Of a stretch of DNA of 64,000 nt, positions 25,917 to 34,252 are shown one piece after another. The position numbers and the translations under genes were made by a program. Position 1 is the first letter of the stretch; every line of letters starts with the position of its first letter. This DNA is from Streptomyces minutiscleroticus (GTDB taxonomy: Bacteria; Actinomycetota; Actinomycetes; Streptomycetales; Streptomycetaceae). The stretch spans positions 114,830 through 178,829 of the forward strand of contig NZ_BMVU01000009.1 in the NCBI RefSeq assembly GCF_014650875.1. Reading direction: 5' to 3'. Below the pieces are notes generated by a model. It was not told where the DNA came from, did no database searches, and was given only the letters and a program-made list of their open reading frames with translations.

Positions 25917-27245
25917 ATGCAGGCAGAACCGAAGAAGTCGCTGGTCGGGGTCGAGTACGAGGTCGAGATCGGTCCCGTCGCCCACGGCGGGCACTGCATC
26001 GCCCGCACCGACACCGGCCAGGTCCTGTTCGTCCGGCACGCGCTGCCCGGCGAGCGGGTCGTGGCGCGCGTGACCGAGGGCGAGGAGGGCGCGCGGTTCC
26101 TGCGCGCCGACGCGGTCGAGGTCCTGGACGCCTCCAAGGACCGCATCGAGGCCCCCTGCCCCTTCGCCGGTCCGGGCCGCTGCGGCGGCTGTGACTGGCA
26201 GCACGCCAAGCCGGGCGCGCAGCGCCGCCTGAAGGGCGAGGTCGTCGCCGAGCAGCTGAAGCGGCTCGCGGGCCTCACGCCCGAGGAGGTCGGCTGGGAC
26301 GGCACGGTGATGCCGGCCGAGGGCGACAAGGTGCCCGCCGGCGAGGTGCCGCAGTGGCGTACGCGCGTGCAGTACGCGGTGACGCCCGACGGCCGCGCGG
26401 GCCTGCGCCGCCACCGCTCGCACGAGGTCGAGCCGATCGACCGCTGCCTGATCGCCGCCGAGGGCGTCAGCGAGCTGGGCGTCGAGCGGCGCGACTGGTC
26501 GGGCATGGAGTCGGTCGAGGCGATCGCGGCGACGGGCTCGCAGGACCGCCAGGTGGTCCTCACGCCGCGGCCGGGCGCCCGGCTGCCGCTGGTGGAGCTG
26601 GACAGGCCGGTGTCGGTCCTGCGCGTGGGCGAGAAGGACGGCGGGGTCCACCGCGTCCACGGCCGCCCCTTCGTGCGCGAGCGCGCGGACGACCGCACCT
26701 ACCGCGTCGGCAACGGCGGCTTCTGGCAGGTCCACCCGAAGGCGGCCGCCACGCTGGTGACGGCGGTCATGCAGGGTCTGCTGCCGCGCAAGGGCGAGAC
26801 GGCGCTCGACCTCTACTGCGGCGTGGGCCTCTTCGCGGGCGCGCTCGCCGACCGGGTCGGCGAGAAGGGCGCGGTCCTCGGCGTCGAGTCCGGCAAGCGC
26901 GCGGTGGAGGACGCCCGGCACAACCTCGCCGGCTTCGACCGCGTCCGCATCGAGCAGGGCAAGGTCGAATCGGTTCTGCCGCGCACCGGCATCACCGAGG
27001 TCGACCTGATCGTCCTCGACCCGCCGCGCGCGGGCGCGGGCAAGCAGACCGTCCGCCACCTGGCCTCGCTGGGTGCGCGCAGGATCGCGTACGTGGCCTG
27101 CGACCCGGCGGCCCTGGCCCGCGACCTCGCGTACTTCCGCGAGGGCGGCTACCGGGTGCGGACGCTGCGGGCGTTCGACCTCTTCCCGATGACGCACCAC
27201 GTGGAGTGCGTGGCGATCCTGGAACCGGCCGCAAAGGGCTCCTGA
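25917..27245 (+). CDS. class I SAM-dependent RNA m5U methyltransferase (TrmA/RlmCD family)
   Basis: A 442-residue enzyme methylating uridine C5 in rRNA or tRNA. Domains: TRAM (residues about 8-75), an iron-sulfur cysteine set (CPFAGPGRCGGCDW near 80-95, plus DRCLIA), then the methyltransferase fold with DLYCGVGLFAGALA, the LDPPRAGAGKQ loop, nucleophile Cys in VACDPAALARDL and general base Glu in HHVECVAILEP. ATG 25917 has GGGAG upstream. The final codons from 27224 on appear to come from an integrated element: the gene now ends AAKGS instead of the ancestral AAKG found at 32000. Confidence 0.92.
   Translation: MQAEPKKSLVGVEYEVEIGPVAHGGHCIARTDTGQVLFVRHALPGERVVARVTEGEEGARFLRADAVEVLDASKDRIEAPCPFAGPGRCGGCDWQHAKPGAQRRLKGEVVAEQLKRLAGLTPEEVGWDGTVMPAEGDKVPAGEVPQWRTRVQYAVTPDGRAGLRRHRSHEVEPIDRCLIAAEGVSELGVERRDWSGMESVEAIAATGSQDRQVVLTPRPGARLPLVELDRPVSVLRVGEKDGGVHRVHGRPFVRERADDRTYRVGNGGFWQVHPKAAATLVTAVMQGLLPRKGETALDLYCGVGLFAGALADRVGEKGAVLGVESGKRAVEDARHNLAGFDRVRIEQGKVESVLPRTGITEVDLIVLDPPRAGAGKQTVRHLASLGARRIAYVACDPAALARDLAYFREGGYRVRTLRAFDLFPMTHHVECVAILEPAAKGS
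27176..27240 (+). repeat. attL-like copy of the methyltransferase gene 3' end
   Basis: A 65-base block repeated at 31939-32003 in the same orientation. Bases 27186-27223 (38 bases) are identical in both. Outside that core the differences are mostly silent third-position changes, the picture left by site-specific recombination between an element and a chromosomal gene end. Confidence 0.85.
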
Positions 27246-27514
27246 CCTGCGGTTTCTTCCGTGCGGATTATGTGCGGTGTGGGCGTTACGGGCGATGTCT
27301 TGACGCTCGTAACGCTCAAACGACGCTCGTTCTGACGGGACGCCACATGGCTTTTCGTGCAGGTCACGTTGGCTGGGAGGCGCGCTCCCGTGGGCGGGTT
27401 TTGCGGGAACTTGAAGAAGATTCCGCCGGGTTACGGCGCCCGCCGCTAATTGCGGTGGTGGCAGGCAGCGCTGCTGCCGTACTTCGGCGGGCCGGACGTG
27501 TGGCGGAGCGGGCG
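27246..27514. other. element left end, no gene
   Basis: Holds the two left-hand GACGCTCGT motifs (27301-27310 and 27321-27330), candidate integrase arm sites. Nothing else supported. Confidence 0.4.
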
Positions 27515-28658
27515 TCAGTAGGTGGGGCCGTAAGGGCTCCAGTGCCCGAGGAAGGGCTTCAGGTCTTCGGGGCGTGGCTCGGGAACGTCGGGCAGCCGGG
27601 CCGGTGTGTTCAGTGGGTCGAGGCTCTCCACGCGGGCTGCTGCCCGGTCGATCCAGGCTTCGGCTTCGGCCGGGTCTGGCCTGGGGGCATGGCCTCGGCC
27701 CGGGTGCGTACAGCGTTCACGTACTCCGTCAGTCGGGTGGCGTGGCGCCATGTCGCTTCCTGCGCCTCGAAGTGCCTGACGCGGTACGCCTCGGCGTACC
27801 GGATTCGGGCTTCTTCCATGGCGGCTTCCCAGCGGATGCGCTCCTGGCGTGCCACTTCGATCTCGTCCAGGCGTCTGCGTTCGGCGGCTTCGCCGCGGAG
27901 GGTGACCTCCTGGGCGATCTCGGCGAGCTGGTCTTCCAAGGGGTGGCCGGGGGTATCGGACCATTCGCTGCCCCGATGCGGTTGGCCGCCGCTGAGAACG
28001 AAGAGGAGACGCTCCGACGGGGTGTAGTCGAAGCGAGGGATCCTGACCCAGGAGTCCTTCTCGGCCGCGGTGAGTTCCTTCTCGGTGGCGACGTGCTCGG
28101 CCCGGTCTTGCTCCTGGAGGACAAGGAACCCCACAGTCTGGTCCTGTGCGGTGACGGTGAAGTGGGGAGATGCCCCCTACGACGGCGATGAGACGGGGGC
28201 GCGAAGCCGGTCTGTCCTGCCGAGCTGGAATGTCCTTCGACCTCGGCAGCGGTGATCAGCGCCTGGACGAGCCGGAGGGCACGTCCTTGGACGGGCTTCG
28301 TGAAGCCCAGTGGCTGTTGTTCGGTCTGCATGGCTCGGACCACGGTGTGCGGCCGTGTGAGCCGGGAGGTAACGGGGACGGGTTCGAGACTGGCGAGGCG
28401 CCAGGCGGGGATGTCGACGGGCTTGATCTCGTACCCGCCCTGGCACCAATCCCCGTACAGCTCCTTCGTCTCCGGAATCCTTCCGGACCTGCGTGCCGCG
28501 GCGACGCGGGACGGCCACTTCTCCAAGTCCGGCCCGCCTCCGCTCTTGACGATCCTGCCGCCGGCCTCCGCGAGCTCTTGCAGCAGCTGCTCCCTGAACG
28601 TCACCCACCAGGCTTTGAGGATCGCTGAACCCGGGGGGTCTGCGACCCGGTGCGCCAC
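27515..28658 (-). pseudogene. Streptomyces hypothetical protein with multiple frameshifts
   Basis: Reading leftwards, three pieces in different frames add up to one protein: KAWWVTFREQLLQELAEAGG to ALITAAEVEGHSS (28610-28250), a middle VGFLVLQEQDRAEHVATEKE to VNAVRTRAEAMPPG (28145-27680), and a tail WIDRAAARVESLDPLNTPAR to LGHWSPYGPTY ending at 27515. I recall intact relatives, sometimes mislabelled PE-PGRS, in many Streptomyces islands. They are about 380 residues with a long charged helical centre. Shifts lie near 28240 and 27670. Function unknown. Confidence 0.7.
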
Positions 28659-28691
28659 CCGGGGCCGACAGTCCGTGGGGCGACATACTGG

Positions 28692-29372
28692 TTACGGTGT
28701 CGGCGGTCGGTGGGCGGCCGCTTCGTTGATGTCTGTCGTTTCCAGGACCCGGCGTGGTGCTCCGGCACGGGCGATCTGGAGCATGGCCTTGCCCAGTTGC
28801 ACCGTGGTGGTGACGTAGCGGGGTACGACACGGCGGAGCAGCGGATACAACGGGGTCACGATCCGGTACAGCAGGACGTAGGACTTGGTCTTCGCCTTGG
28901 TTCCCGGCAGGGGGAAGACGAACGCGGGGCGGAACGCGTAAGCCCGTGGGGAGAGCTCCAGCAGGGCGTTCTCGGTCTCGCCTTTCACGCGGGCCCACAT
29001 CATGCGGGTCCTGCCCGTGCCGTCGGTGCCGACGCCGGAGACGTAGGCGAAGGTGAGGCCGGGGCTGGAGGCCAGCAGGGCCCGGGCGGCGGCCAGCGTG
29101 TAGTCGTAGGTGATCACCCGATAGTCGGCTTCGTTCATGCCGACGGCGGAGGTGCCCAGGCAGTAGAAGCAGGCGTCATGACCGGTGAGTTGGCTCTTGA
29201 TCGGGGTGAAGTCGGTGAAGTCCTGATGGTGGAGCTCGCGGAGCTTGGGGTGGGTGCGTCCGGTGGGTGTGCGGCCGATGACGAGGACCTCGGTGACCTG
29301 CTCGTCACTCAGGCAGGTGTCCAGTACTCCCTGGCCCACCATGCCGGTGGCGCCGAAGACGATGATGCGCAT
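28692..29372 (-). CDS. NAD(P)-binding epimerase/NmrA-like protein
   Basis: A 226-residue atypical short-chain dehydrogenase: MRIIVFGATGMVGQGVLDTC carries the GATGMVGQG dinucleotide loop, followed by CFYCLGTSAVGM and a late FRPAFVFPLPG. The usual Tyr-x-x-x-Lys pair is not evident, so it may act as a redox sensor or isomerase rather than a dehydrogenase. Lies inside the integrated element, downstream of an XRE regulator on the same strand. Confidence 0.82.
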   Translation of the reverse strand: MRIIVFGATGMVGQGVLDTCLSDEQVTEVLVIGRTPTGRTHPKLRELHHQDFTDFTPIKSQLTGHDACFYCLGTSAVGMNEADYRVITYDYTLAAARALLASSPGLTFAYVSGVGTDGTGRTRMMWARVKGETENALLELSPRAYAFRPAFVFPLPGTKAKTKSYVLLYRIVTPLYPLLRRVVPRYVTTTVQLGKAMLQIARAGAPRRVLETTDINEAAAHRPPTP

Positions 29373-29434
29373 GGGTTCCTGTTCTGTGGTGCTTTCTGAT
29401 CCGCGGTTGCCTGCGCGTGGGCGGAGGCTACGGC

Positions 29435-29560
29435 TCAGACGGGAAAGGCGACGTGGGTGAGTTCTTCGGCGACGGCCCACAGGCGCTGCTGAATGGCCGT
29501 GCCGTGGGACTTCTTGCTGGAGGCGACCGCCTTGGGGTATCCGCGGCCGGACGCGTCGGA
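29435..29560 (-). pseudogene. C-terminal remnant of a short-chain dehydrogenase
   Basis: About 40 codons ending QRLWAVAEELTHVAFPV, the typical C-terminus of NAD(P)-dependent short-chain oxidoreductases (L-W-x-x-S/A-E-E-L-T). The catalytic part is absent. It lies between the regulator and the epimerase gene. Confidence 0.55.
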
Positions 29561-29568
29561 CCGCCGGA

Positions 29569-30447
29569 TCAGTCGTGGTGGGTGTCGGCCGGATGTGCAG
29601 TCGGGGCGGGGGCGGTCTGCCAGGAGCTGAGGATCCGCAGTGCGTGGTCCTCAGGGGTGCCAGGTTCGGCGGTGAGGACCATGAACATGACGTCGGGGTC
29701 GTTCGGACTGGTCCAGGTGTCGCAGTCGAGGGTGAGGGGGCCGGCGAGGGGGTGCCGGAAGCGTTTGGGGCCGTAGGTGGTGTGGGAGACGATCCGTCCG
29801 TTCCACCACTCGCGGAATTCGGGGCTGCGTACCGACAGTTCGCCGACCAGTGTGGCCAGGCGCGGGTCGTCGGGGTTGCTGGCGGTCTCCATCCGCAGCA
29901 GTGCCGCGCTGAGCCGGCCCGTGTCCTCCCAGTCGGTGAAGAGGCTGCGCATGGCCGGGTCGAGGAACAGCAGTCTGGTGTAGTTGCGCTCGGATGGCGT
30001 CAGTTTGCCGAAGTCCTGGTAGAGGGCCGCTGCGGCCGTGTTCCAGGCGAGGATGTCGTTGTAGCGGCCCAGCACCATCGCCGGCAAGTGGCCGAGGGCG
30101 TCGAGCATCCGCTGCACCGACGGCCGCACCCGATGCCCAGCGCGGCGGCGCGGGGCGGGGGTCTTGCCCGCCAGCTCGTACAGGTAAGCCTGCTGTGCCT
30201 CGTCGAGCCGCAGCGCCCGTACCAGGGAGGCAAGGACGGTCGCGGAGGCCCGCACGCGCCCCTGCTCGATGCGGGTGTAGTAGTCGGTGCTCATCGTGGC
30301 AAGGCGGGCGACCTCGTCGCGGCGCAGCCCCGGGACACGCCGCAGGGTCCCGTCATCGGCGAGACCCACCTGCGCGGGCGTCAGCTCGGCCCGGCGAGCC
30401 TTGAGGAACGCACCGAACTCGGATCGGGATGAACGCGAATCGGACAT
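29569..30447 (-). CDS. XRE-family transcriptional regulator with MmyB-like ligand domain
   Basis: A 292-residue regulator: N-terminal helix-turn-helix (RRDEVARLATMSTDYYTRIEQ, residues about 42-62) and a C-terminal MmyB-like PAS-type domain (RYNDILAWNTAAAALYQDFG, later FREWWNGRIVSH). Such regulators usually control adjacent or divergent oxidoreductase and hydrolase genes. Divergent from the hydrolase at 30578 with an inverted repeat between. Confidence 0.88.
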   Translation of the reverse strand: MSDSRSSRSEFGAFLKARRAELTPAQVGLADDGTLRRVPGLRRDEVARLATMSTDYYTRIEQGRVRASATVLASLVRALRLDEAQQAYLYELAGKTPAPRRRAGHRVRPSVQRMLDALGHLPAMVLGRYNDILAWNTAAAALYQDFGKLTPSERNYTRLLFLDPAMRSLFTDWEDTGRLSAALLRMETASNPDDPRLATLVGELSVRSPEFREWWNGRIVSHTTYGPKRFRHPLAGPLTLDCDTWTSPNDPDVMFMVLTAEPGTPEDHALRILSSWQTAPAPTAHPADTHHD

Positions 30448-30492
30448 GACACCACTATGCTCGGCCTGTGCCGCGGACTCGGGCCGTCAAGG

Positions 30493-30510
30493 GGGGAAAG
30501 AATCTTCCCC
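30493..30510. promoter_or_regulatory. inverted repeat, candidate operator of the XRE regulator
   Basis: GGGGAA (30493-30498) and TTCCCC (30505-30510) with a 6-base spacer, within the 130-base divergent spacer. Confidence 0.35.
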
Positions 30511-30577
30511 GGCACGCCTTTCCCCAGGCAGGAACCCTCCTCTCCCGCACACCGGTCACGGCGGGCACGGTGGGGTC

Positions 30578-31504
30578 ATGCGAACCGATGTGACCTTCAC
30601 CAGCGCCGGGATCACCCTCGCCGGCCACCTGTACACCCCCGACACCGCTGCCGACGGCCCGCTCGCCGCCGTGGTCGTCGCTCACCCCGGCGGCGGCGTC
30701 AAGGAGCAGACCGCCGGCGCCTACGCCCAGCGACTTGCCGACGCCGGATTCGTCGCGCTCACCTACGACGCCGCCTACCAGGGCGAGAGCGGCGGCACCC
30801 CCCGCGGCACCGAGGACCCCGCCCAGCGTGTCGAGGACATCAAGAACGCCGTCTCCTACCTCACCACCCGCCCGGAGATCGACTCCGACCGGATCGGCGC
30901 CCTGGGCATCTGTGCCTCCGGCGGCTACGTCATTCCCGCCGCGGTCACCGACCACCGCATCCGCGCGGTCGCGACGGCCAGCGCCGTCGACCTCGGACTG
31001 TACTTCCGGGTCGGCCCCGACGGCACCCAGGACCCCGCCGTCCTCCAGGCGCTGCTCGACGCGGCGGCCGCGGCACGCACCACCGAGGCGGCCGGCGAGC
31101 CGCTCCCGACGATGTCCGTGCTCCCAACTGAGGAAGAGGCACGCGCCGGCGGCCGCTACTCCTACGAAGCCTGGGAGTACTACAGCACCGACCGCGGCCG
31201 GCACCCGCGCCAGGCCGACGAGTTCACCTTCTCCAGCGTCGACAAGATCGTGAACTTCGACGCCTTCCACCTCATCGGTCTGCTCGCCCCGCGTCCGCTC
31301 CTGATGATCGCCGGCAGCGAAGCGGCCACCGCCTGGATGTCCGAGGAAGCGGTCAAGAAGGCGAACGAGCCCAAGCGGCTGCACTGGATCGAAGGAGCCA
31401 GTCACGTCGACCTCTACGACCGCTACGTACCCCAGGTCACCACCGAACTCCTCCCGTTCTTCACCCAGAACCTCGCGGCGCAGACCGCGCACGCGACGGT
31501 CTGA
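30578..31504 (+). CDS. alpha/beta hydrolase (dienelactone hydrolase-like)
   Basis: A 308-residue alpha/beta hydrolase. HPGGGVKEQ forms the oxyanion region, GICASGGYV carries the nucleophile Ser near residue 112 (G-x-C-x-S-G-G), an acidic residue is likely in PLLMIAGSEA, and His in GASHVDLYD completes the triad. It resembles the YcjY/DltD-like peptidase-S15 relatives; substrate unknown. Divergent from, and probably regulated by, the XRE protein. No signal peptide. Confidence 0.85.
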   Translation: MRTDVTFTSAGITLAGHLYTPDTAADGPLAAVVVAHPGGGVKEQTAGAYAQRLADAGFVALTYDAAYQGESGGTPRGTEDPAQRVEDIKNAVSYLTTRPEIDSDRIGALGICASGGYVIPAAVTDHRIRAVATASAVDLGLYFRVGPDGTQDPAVLQALLDAAAAARTTEAAGEPLPTMSVLPTEEEARAGGRYSYEAWEYYSTDRGRHPRQADEFTFSSVDKIVNFDAFHLIGLLAPRPLLMIAGSEAATAWMSEEAVKKANEPKRLHWIEGASHVDLYDRYVPQVTTELLPFFTQNLAAQTAHATV

Positions 31505-31530
31505 CACCCCCACCTCCCCGGCGTTTTAGT

Positions 31531-31611
31531 CCTGACATGGGCGGAGTCGAGGACCACGCGCGAGACGTCGATGAGGCCGGCGTCATCGAGTCGGTGCAGG
31601 ACCGGCACTTC
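31531..31611 (-). pseudogene. IS5-family transposase scrap
   Basis: A 27-codon stretch VPVLHRLDDAGLIDVSRVVL, then DSAHVR, matches the conserved centre of IS5-group transposases (L-D-x-S-R-x-V-x-D-S-x-H-V-R). No other transposase part and no terminal inverted repeats found. Confidence 0.55.
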
Positions 31612-31701
31612 TCCCGGTACAGCGCGAGGTCCTCGCCTCCGCCCCCGAGAGGTTCTTCGGCATGGGTGCGGGGTGTTGTGGGCTGGAGGGCATGCCTCCA
31701 T

Positions 31702-31731
31702 TCTGGGGCCGGAGTATCTGGGGCCGGAGTA
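31702..31731 (+). repeat. two adjacent 15-base repeats
   Basis: TCTGGGGCCGGAGTA occurs twice in direct succession in the gene-free right part of the element (31612-31938). Confidence 0.8.
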
Positions 31732-31938
31732 GTGGCGCTGGTCATGATGGGCCAGCTGGCCTCTGGAGTGAGCGGGACGGAGCCTGCTGGGGCAACTGGT
31801 CGTGGCAGCTCGGTCTGGCCCGAGTTGGCGGGACGGGCTGTCGGCCATGACGCTCGTTTGACGCTCTGGGCGCCCTCACGCTGCGCGGTGAGCCGAGAAA
31901 GCTGCTCTGACCCGGTCTTTTCCACGACTCTCTCAGAC

Positions 31939-32003
31939 CGACATCTTTCCGATGACGCACCACGTGGAGTGCGTGGCGATCCTGGAGCCCGCGGCGAAGG
32001 GCT
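31939..32003 (+). repeat. attR-like copy of the methyltransferase gene 3' end
   Basis: Encodes THHVECVAILEPAAKG followed by TGA at 32003-32005, the ancestral end of the RNA methyltransferase gene stranded by the insertion. The host sequence resumes to its right. Offset to attL is 4763 bases. Confidence 0.85.
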
Positions 32004-32062
32004 GACGGACGGGACCGGGCCCGGACACGGAAGCGGACACGGTCGTGGAAACGGACACGGGC

Positions 32063-32605
32063 ATGGACGTGGCCGTGCTCGTCGGGCTGCAGGCGTCCGG
32101 GAAGTCGACCTTCTACAGGGAGTGCCTGTCCGGGCGGTACGGGCTGGTCAGCAAGGGCCTGTTCCCCCGGAGCGCCCGCGACAGGCAGGGGCGTCAGATG
32201 CGGCTGGTGGAGGAGCACCTGGCCGCCGGGCGGCCGGTGGCCGTGGACAACACCAACCCGTCCCCGCGGGAGTGGGCCCCGCTGGTGGAACTGGCCCACG
32301 CGCACGGCGCCACGGCGACGGCGTACTGGTTCCCGCCGGACGTGGCCGGCTCACTGTGGCGCAACGCCGCCCGCGAGGGGCGCGCCCGCGTCCCGGACGT
32401 CGGCGTCCTGGCCACGCTGAAGCGGCTGCGCGAGCCGTCGCCCGCGGACGGGTTCGACGCGGTGCGCCAGGTGCGGTTCGACGGGCGGGGCGGCTTCGAG
32501 GTGCGGGGCCGAGCCGCCTCGGCACCGCGCGGGACCGCCGCACGGAGGGCCCCGGCCTCCGGGCGTGAGCGGCTGCTCCGCGTGAAGGGGAGGCGGTCTC
32601 CGTGA
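32063..32605 (+). CDS. P-loop ATPase, polynucleotide-kinase-like
   Basis: A 180-residue protein with Walker A GLQASGKST (residues 8-16) and AVDNTNPSPREW (Walker-B/lid region of T4 PNK-type kinases). It resembles AAA_33 kinases that phosphorylate nucleic acid ends or small molecules. A basic C-terminal tail follows residue 140. Start could also be ATG 32045. Before the insertion it lay directly downstream of the RNA methyltransferase gene, so an RNA-related role is possible (inference). Confidence 0.75.
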   Translation: MDVAVLVGLQASGKSTFYRECLSGRYGLVSKGLFPRSARDRQGRQMRLVEEHLAAGRPVAVDNTNPSPREWAPLVELAHAHGATATAYWFPPDVAGSLWRNAAREGRARVPDVGVLATLKRLREPSPADGFDAVRQVRFDGRGGFEVRGRAASAPRGTAARRAPASGRERLLRVKGRRSP

Positions 32606-32615
32606 AGGGGGAGGC

Positions 32616-32709
32616 GGCCGGCCGTCACGGACCGCCGTTCGTCGGCTTCTGCCGTCCGTCGGTTCCTTGAAGCAGGGAGCGAAGACGGCCGGCCGTCACG
32701 GACCGCCGT
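32616..32709 (+). repeat. 23-base direct repeat flanking a gene end
   Basis: GGCCGGCCGTCACGGACCGC starts both copies (32616-32638 and 32687-32709). The second copy contains the stop of the acidic protein gene at 32696. Confidence 0.75.
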
Positions 32710-33025
32710 CCGCCGGCTCCTCGCCGTCCGCCGGCTCCTCGCCGCCCGTCGGCTCCTCGAACTCGGGCGCGAGCGGGCCGCGGTCCTCCGCGTCCTCTCC
32801 GGTGAGGACGTCCGTACCGGTGTCGTCGTCGACGGCCCTGCGCACGGAGGGCTCCTCCTCCACCACGTCGGCCGTCCCCTCCGCCGCGCCGGCCGTCTCC
32901 TCCTGCGGCGACCCGCTCTCCGCGCCGGTGCGCCGGGGCCACCCGGCGTCGTCCCGGGTGACGTGGTCGTCGTGGTCCGCCCGCATCCCGGACGCCGGGG
33001 CGGGCTCTCGGTCCTCGTCGGTCAT
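32696..33025 (-). CDS. acidic hypothetical protein, 109 aa
   Basis: MTDEDREPAPASGMRADHDD and onward: Asp/Glu-rich, low hydrophobicity, probably disordered, ending with EEPADG repeats encoded by short tandem DNA repeats. ATG 33025 has GGGAGA upstream. No family recognised. Next to the hemerythrin gene on the same strand, 96 bases downstream of its stop. Confidence 0.55.
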   Translation of the reverse strand: MTDEDREPAPASGMRADHDDHVTRDDAGWPRRTGAESGSPQEETAGAAEGTADVVEEEPSVRRAVDDDTGTDVLTGEDAEDRGPLAPEFEEPTGGEEPADGEEPADGGP

Positions 33026-33121
33026 GGGGTCTCCCGTGTCGGCGGGCCCTGCCTCCCGTACGGCGGGCTGATCCACCGCACGGGACGCCGGGCGTTCGGG
33101 GCAGGGGCCGGGCGCGCCGGC

Positions 33122-33796
33122 TCAGTGCCGTTTGCGCAGGACCGCGACGGCCGCGGCGACGGCGAGGGCCCCGGCCAGTCCGGTGAGCGCCTTCTTGCCC
33201 GCCGCCCCGGAGACGTCGAGTCCGAACGCGTCGCGTGCCCGGTCGTAGGCGCTCAGCGGCACTCCCAGGACGGCGTTGCCGGGAGGGCGCCGCGGGACGA
33301 CGGGGTGAGGATGCGTGGGCGCGCTCTTGCGCACCGCCTCCCAGGCCGCGCCGAGCCGGCGCAGCCGAGCGGAGTCCAGCGCGTCCTGCAACCGCGGGAG
33401 CAGCAGGTCCTCCTCGTCCCTGACGTCCTCCTGGATCAGCGCGAAGACCCGCTCCACCTTCGCTTCGCGCTCCGGGTCCCCGGCGTCGAGGCGCTCGATG
33501 CCGGAGACGAGGTCGTTGATCTGCTGGTGCTCCTCCTCGACCCGGGAGGTCAGCTCCTCACCCTCCGGGACGGACCGCCGTACGACCGGCCACAGCACGG
33601 ACTCCTCGGCGAAGGCGTGGCTGAAGACGAGCTGGACGAGGTCCTTCAGGGCCCGTTCGCGCTCCTCGCCGTCGTCCAGGGCCCGGTACAGGTTCATCAG
33701 GCGGTCCATCTCGGCATGGTCGCGGCGCTGCCGCACCAGGATGCTGTTCGGGCCGCCCAGCTGCTCGACGGTCTGCTCCTCGATGGTCCTGGACAT
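33122..33796 (-). CDS. hemerythrin/HHE cation-binding domain protein
   Basis: A 224-residue protein. HHE ligands are visible: RRDHAEMDRLM (His27), FSHAFAEESVLWPVV (His-x-x-x-E), EEEHQQINDLV and DEEDLLLPRL, forming a di-iron four-helix bundle over residues about 15-150. A C-terminal hydrophobic helix (TGLAGALAVAAAVAVL) followed by RKRH anchors it to the membrane. Hemerythrin-like proteins sense or bind O2, NO or iron. It lies beside the DUF2795 and small stress-type genes, suggesting a stress role (inference). Confidence 0.85.
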   Translation of the reverse strand: MSRTIEEQTVEQLGGPNSILVRQRRDHAEMDRLMNLYRALDDGEERERALKDLVQLVFSHAFAEESVLWPVVRRSVPEGEELTSRVEEEHQQINDLVSGIERLDAGDPEREAKVERVFALIQEDVRDEEDLLLPRLQDALDSARLRRLGAAWEAVRKSAPTHPHPVVPRRPPGNAVLGVPLSAYDRARDAFGLDVSGAAGKKALTGLAGALAVAAAVAVLRKRH

Positions 33797-34252
33797 GGAT
33801 CACGCCTTTCCGCTCACCGGCCGCCGGGGACGAAGGCGGTACCGGCGCTCAGGCGGTCGCCGGTGCCCGCAGGCGACGCGAGTACCCCGGCGCGGCGCGG
33901 CACACCGTACGAGCGGCGTTTTCTTCGGTTCCCTCCCGGATCCGCGCACGCCCCGGCCGTGAACCCACGGGCGGCGCGGGGATCGCGGGTGCCGAAGGGT
34001 GCCACGGGCGTCCCGTCGCGTCCGGGGAGCGGCCGGGAGCCGGCCGGGCGGGGGGTCCCTTCCGGACCCGTCGGCCGCGGGACACGAGGCGATCATGAAA
34101 GGCAGGTTTTGACGGCCTCGGGCGCGGGACTTGCACAGGTGTCCGCATGAGTGGTTTCTGGCGATTTCAGGCACTGCCGTCCACGGCGTGCCCGGGAGTC
34201 GGCCGGTCCGCCCGGAGCCCGCGGCGAAGCCCGCCGGAGAAAGGACGTCTTC
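33797..34252. other. 456-base gene-free spacer
   Basis: Promoters for the hemerythrin gene (left) and the DUF8129-like gene (right) must lie here. A GGTTTT...GGGACT arrangement at about 34104-34128 loosely resembles stress sigma-B-type promoters. Nothing else supported. Confidence 0.3.

Larger units (their letters stand above)
27186..31986. mobile_element. degraded integrative element inserted in the 3' end of the RNA methyltransferase gene
   Basis: About 4.76 kb bounded by direct copies of the gene's last codons. Contents: a frameshifted hypothetical gene, an epimerase-like gene, an SDR remnant, an XRE regulator, an alpha/beta hydrolase and an IS5-type scrap. GC is visibly lower than in the core genes. 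TGACGCTCGT motifs occur near both ends (27301-27310, a variant at 27321-27330, 31848-31857 and a variant at 31859-31868), as expected of integrase arm sites. No integrase, excisionase or replication gene remains. Attachment-site status is inferred from the duplicated gene end. Confidence 0.75.

Noticed and set aside
27246..31938. An integrase or Rep gene inside the island
   Set aside because: No frame shows tyrosine-recombinase R-H-R-Y motifs, serine recombinase or Rep/Pra/Tra domains; the element is recorded as degraded.
34104..34128. Sigma-B-type promoter before the DUF8129-like gene
   Set aside because: Only a loose match to the consensus and no mapped start; mentioned in the spacer entry only.
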